64,000 bases of DNA from Closterium sp. NIES-65. Taxonomy: Eukaryota; Streptophyta; Zygnematophyceae; Desmidiales; Closteriaceae. The position numbers and the translations under genes were made by a program. Location of the stretch: contig CANXME010000520.1 of NCBI GenBank assembly GCA_948144175.1, positions 930,001 to 994,000 of the forward strand, given 5' to 3'. The notes under the pieces were generated by a model. That model was not told the origin of the DNA. It saw only the letters and a program-made list of their open reading frames with translations, and did not search any database. Within the stretch, counting starts at the first letter, position 1. Each line of letters begins with the position of its first letter. Shown piece by piece: positions 62,831 through 64,000 of this stretch.

Positions 62831-64000
62831 CGACCGTTGCGTAGCCTGGTCGTCAGCCCAAGAAGCGTCTGCGTGCCCAGTGAGGACCACTGGACTCTGC
62901 CCTCCAAGCACAAGCCCCATGCCCGACGTACTGCACAAGTAGCGCAACACCCTCTTCGCTGCAGCCATGTGCTCTGGTCTGTGTCTCCTAGGAGCAACAT
63001 AGCGTGCGAGAATGCTAAGAGGGTATGCAAGGTGGGTATACCCTCTCCTCGTGCAGGCTGCCCTGTGAAGGAAAGCTGTGCTGAAGTCAAGAGAGTGAAG
63101 CTCGTATTCGCGCTTAGCGGCTATGTGCAGCAGCACCCGAAGAGTGGTCATCTTCGGGGTGGGAGAGAAGGTCTGAAAGTAGTCAACTCCTTGCCGCTGA
63201 CTGAAGCCTCGAGCCACAGAACTCCTCCTGCCTGTCCTCAAGGACGTCCGTGCTAAGATCACACCCACCCCCGACGGACGGAGGACAGACAGACTCAGAC
63301 GCAGCAACAAGACTAGCAGCGTAGTCTAGACAACAGCGAGCAACAAAGTCGACAAGCTCAGCAACTAGGGCCGACGCAGTAGTGGACTCAAAGGAAAGGC
63401 CAGTGACAACAGTGGCCAGGAGACGCGTGACAGTAGGACTGGCAGCACGAAGAGAGTCAGACTCCGGGTCAGCAAGAACAGGAAGAGAGGACTCTGGAGG
63501 AGACGGCAACGGGACACGCAGAGGAGCAGTGGAAGGACGCAGAGCCATCTGGTGTGTGCCTGGGACCGCAGGAGGACGCGGACGCGGAGCACGACCACTA
63601 GTGCGAGCAGCATGAACAGGCGACGCAAGACGAGACGCAGGCTCACGACGCTAAGCAAGACCTCCAGTAGGACCAGTGTAGGGAGAAGGAGCAGGTAGGG
63701 GGGAGGCGGGCTGTAACTGTGACCGCAACTGGACAGGCTGTGGACACTATAAGGGAGGAGCATGACCAGTAGAGGGCGGGAGACCAAGAACCTGCTCAAG
63801 GAGCGGAACGAAGTACGCCCTCGGCCGCGCAGCGCCTCCGGAACCAGCAGGGACAGCAACAGTACCCCCAGCGGCAGCACCAGCGCTAGCAGCACCTCCA
63901 GCTCCAACAGCGCCAACTCCAGTACCCTCAGAAGCACCAGCGCCAACACCCCCAGCAGCTCCAGCTCCAGCAGCTCCAGCAGCACCAACTCCAGCGGGAC
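62825..64000 (-). pseudogene. Second copy of the element E family, inverted, cut by window edge
   Basis: Minus-strand sequence parallels the element E linker and pre-RT region (VPLPSPPESSLPVLADPESD; SVCPPSVGGGCDL; LEDRQEEF), then RT GFSQRQGVDYFQTFSPTPKM and LDFSTAFLH. It then jumps to LAYPLSILARYVAP and RNase H GHADASWADDQATQRSS. The YVDD part of RT is deleted between FLH and LAYP, and there are stops near 63655 and 63750. Gag and integrase lie beyond 64000, if present. Confidence 0.85.

Overview
This is a eukaryotic nuclear window, most likely from a streptophyte (charophyte green alga or early-diverging land plant). The grounds are spliced genes with GT-AG introns, an AP-5 mu subunit that resembles the plant form exon by exon, a U2 snRNA locus with a plant-type 5' end, Ty1/copia retrotransposons with initiator-Met-tRNA primer sites, and Tourist-like and hAT-like TIR elements. 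The heavy load of minisatellites and single-residue runs would suit a zygnematophyte such as Closterium, but that is only a guess.

Layout. 1-7 kb: minisatellites and scrambled repeat modules around a U2 snRNA-like locus (3599). 7.17-20.14 kb: a copia element (target duplication GCAGG) whose 3' LTR is split by a younger, nearly intact copia element (12948-19452, target duplication AAGAG). 21.4-29.4 kb: three hAT-like TIR elements with 8-bp target duplications; the second is split by a minus-strand copia element (22369-28459, target duplication AAAAT). 29.7-34.6 kb: a large low-complexity protein of unknown function on the minus strand. 35.5-36.6 kb: a minus-strand exon for a family I pyrophosphatase-fold protein that lacks most catalytic residues. 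37.06-37.61 kb: a Tourist-like MITE lying between the divergent pyrophosphatase-like and AP5M1 genes.

38.4-55.5 kb: the AP-5 complex mu subunit gene. I reconstructed ten exons by splice sites, phase and similarity to the plant protein; they join in frame into 1124 codons plus stop. It carries an 86-residue polyglutamine run. Intron 2 holds a 40-bp x 43 minisatellite whose every unit includes a branch-point-like CTAAC and a CAG acceptor, ending at the exon 3 acceptor. Intron 7 holds a 17-bp minisatellite. Intron 8 holds a 20-22-bp minisatellite that begins at the 5' splice site and contains a truncated antisense copia element. Convergent to it is a PLOD-type glycosyltransferase (55832-57040). 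57.5-64 kb: two copies of a further copia family facing each other, the second running off the window.

The three or four cellular genes are unrelated in pathway. The main interest is how tandem repeats seeded at splice sites, together with nested transposons, have inflated one conserved trafficking gene.
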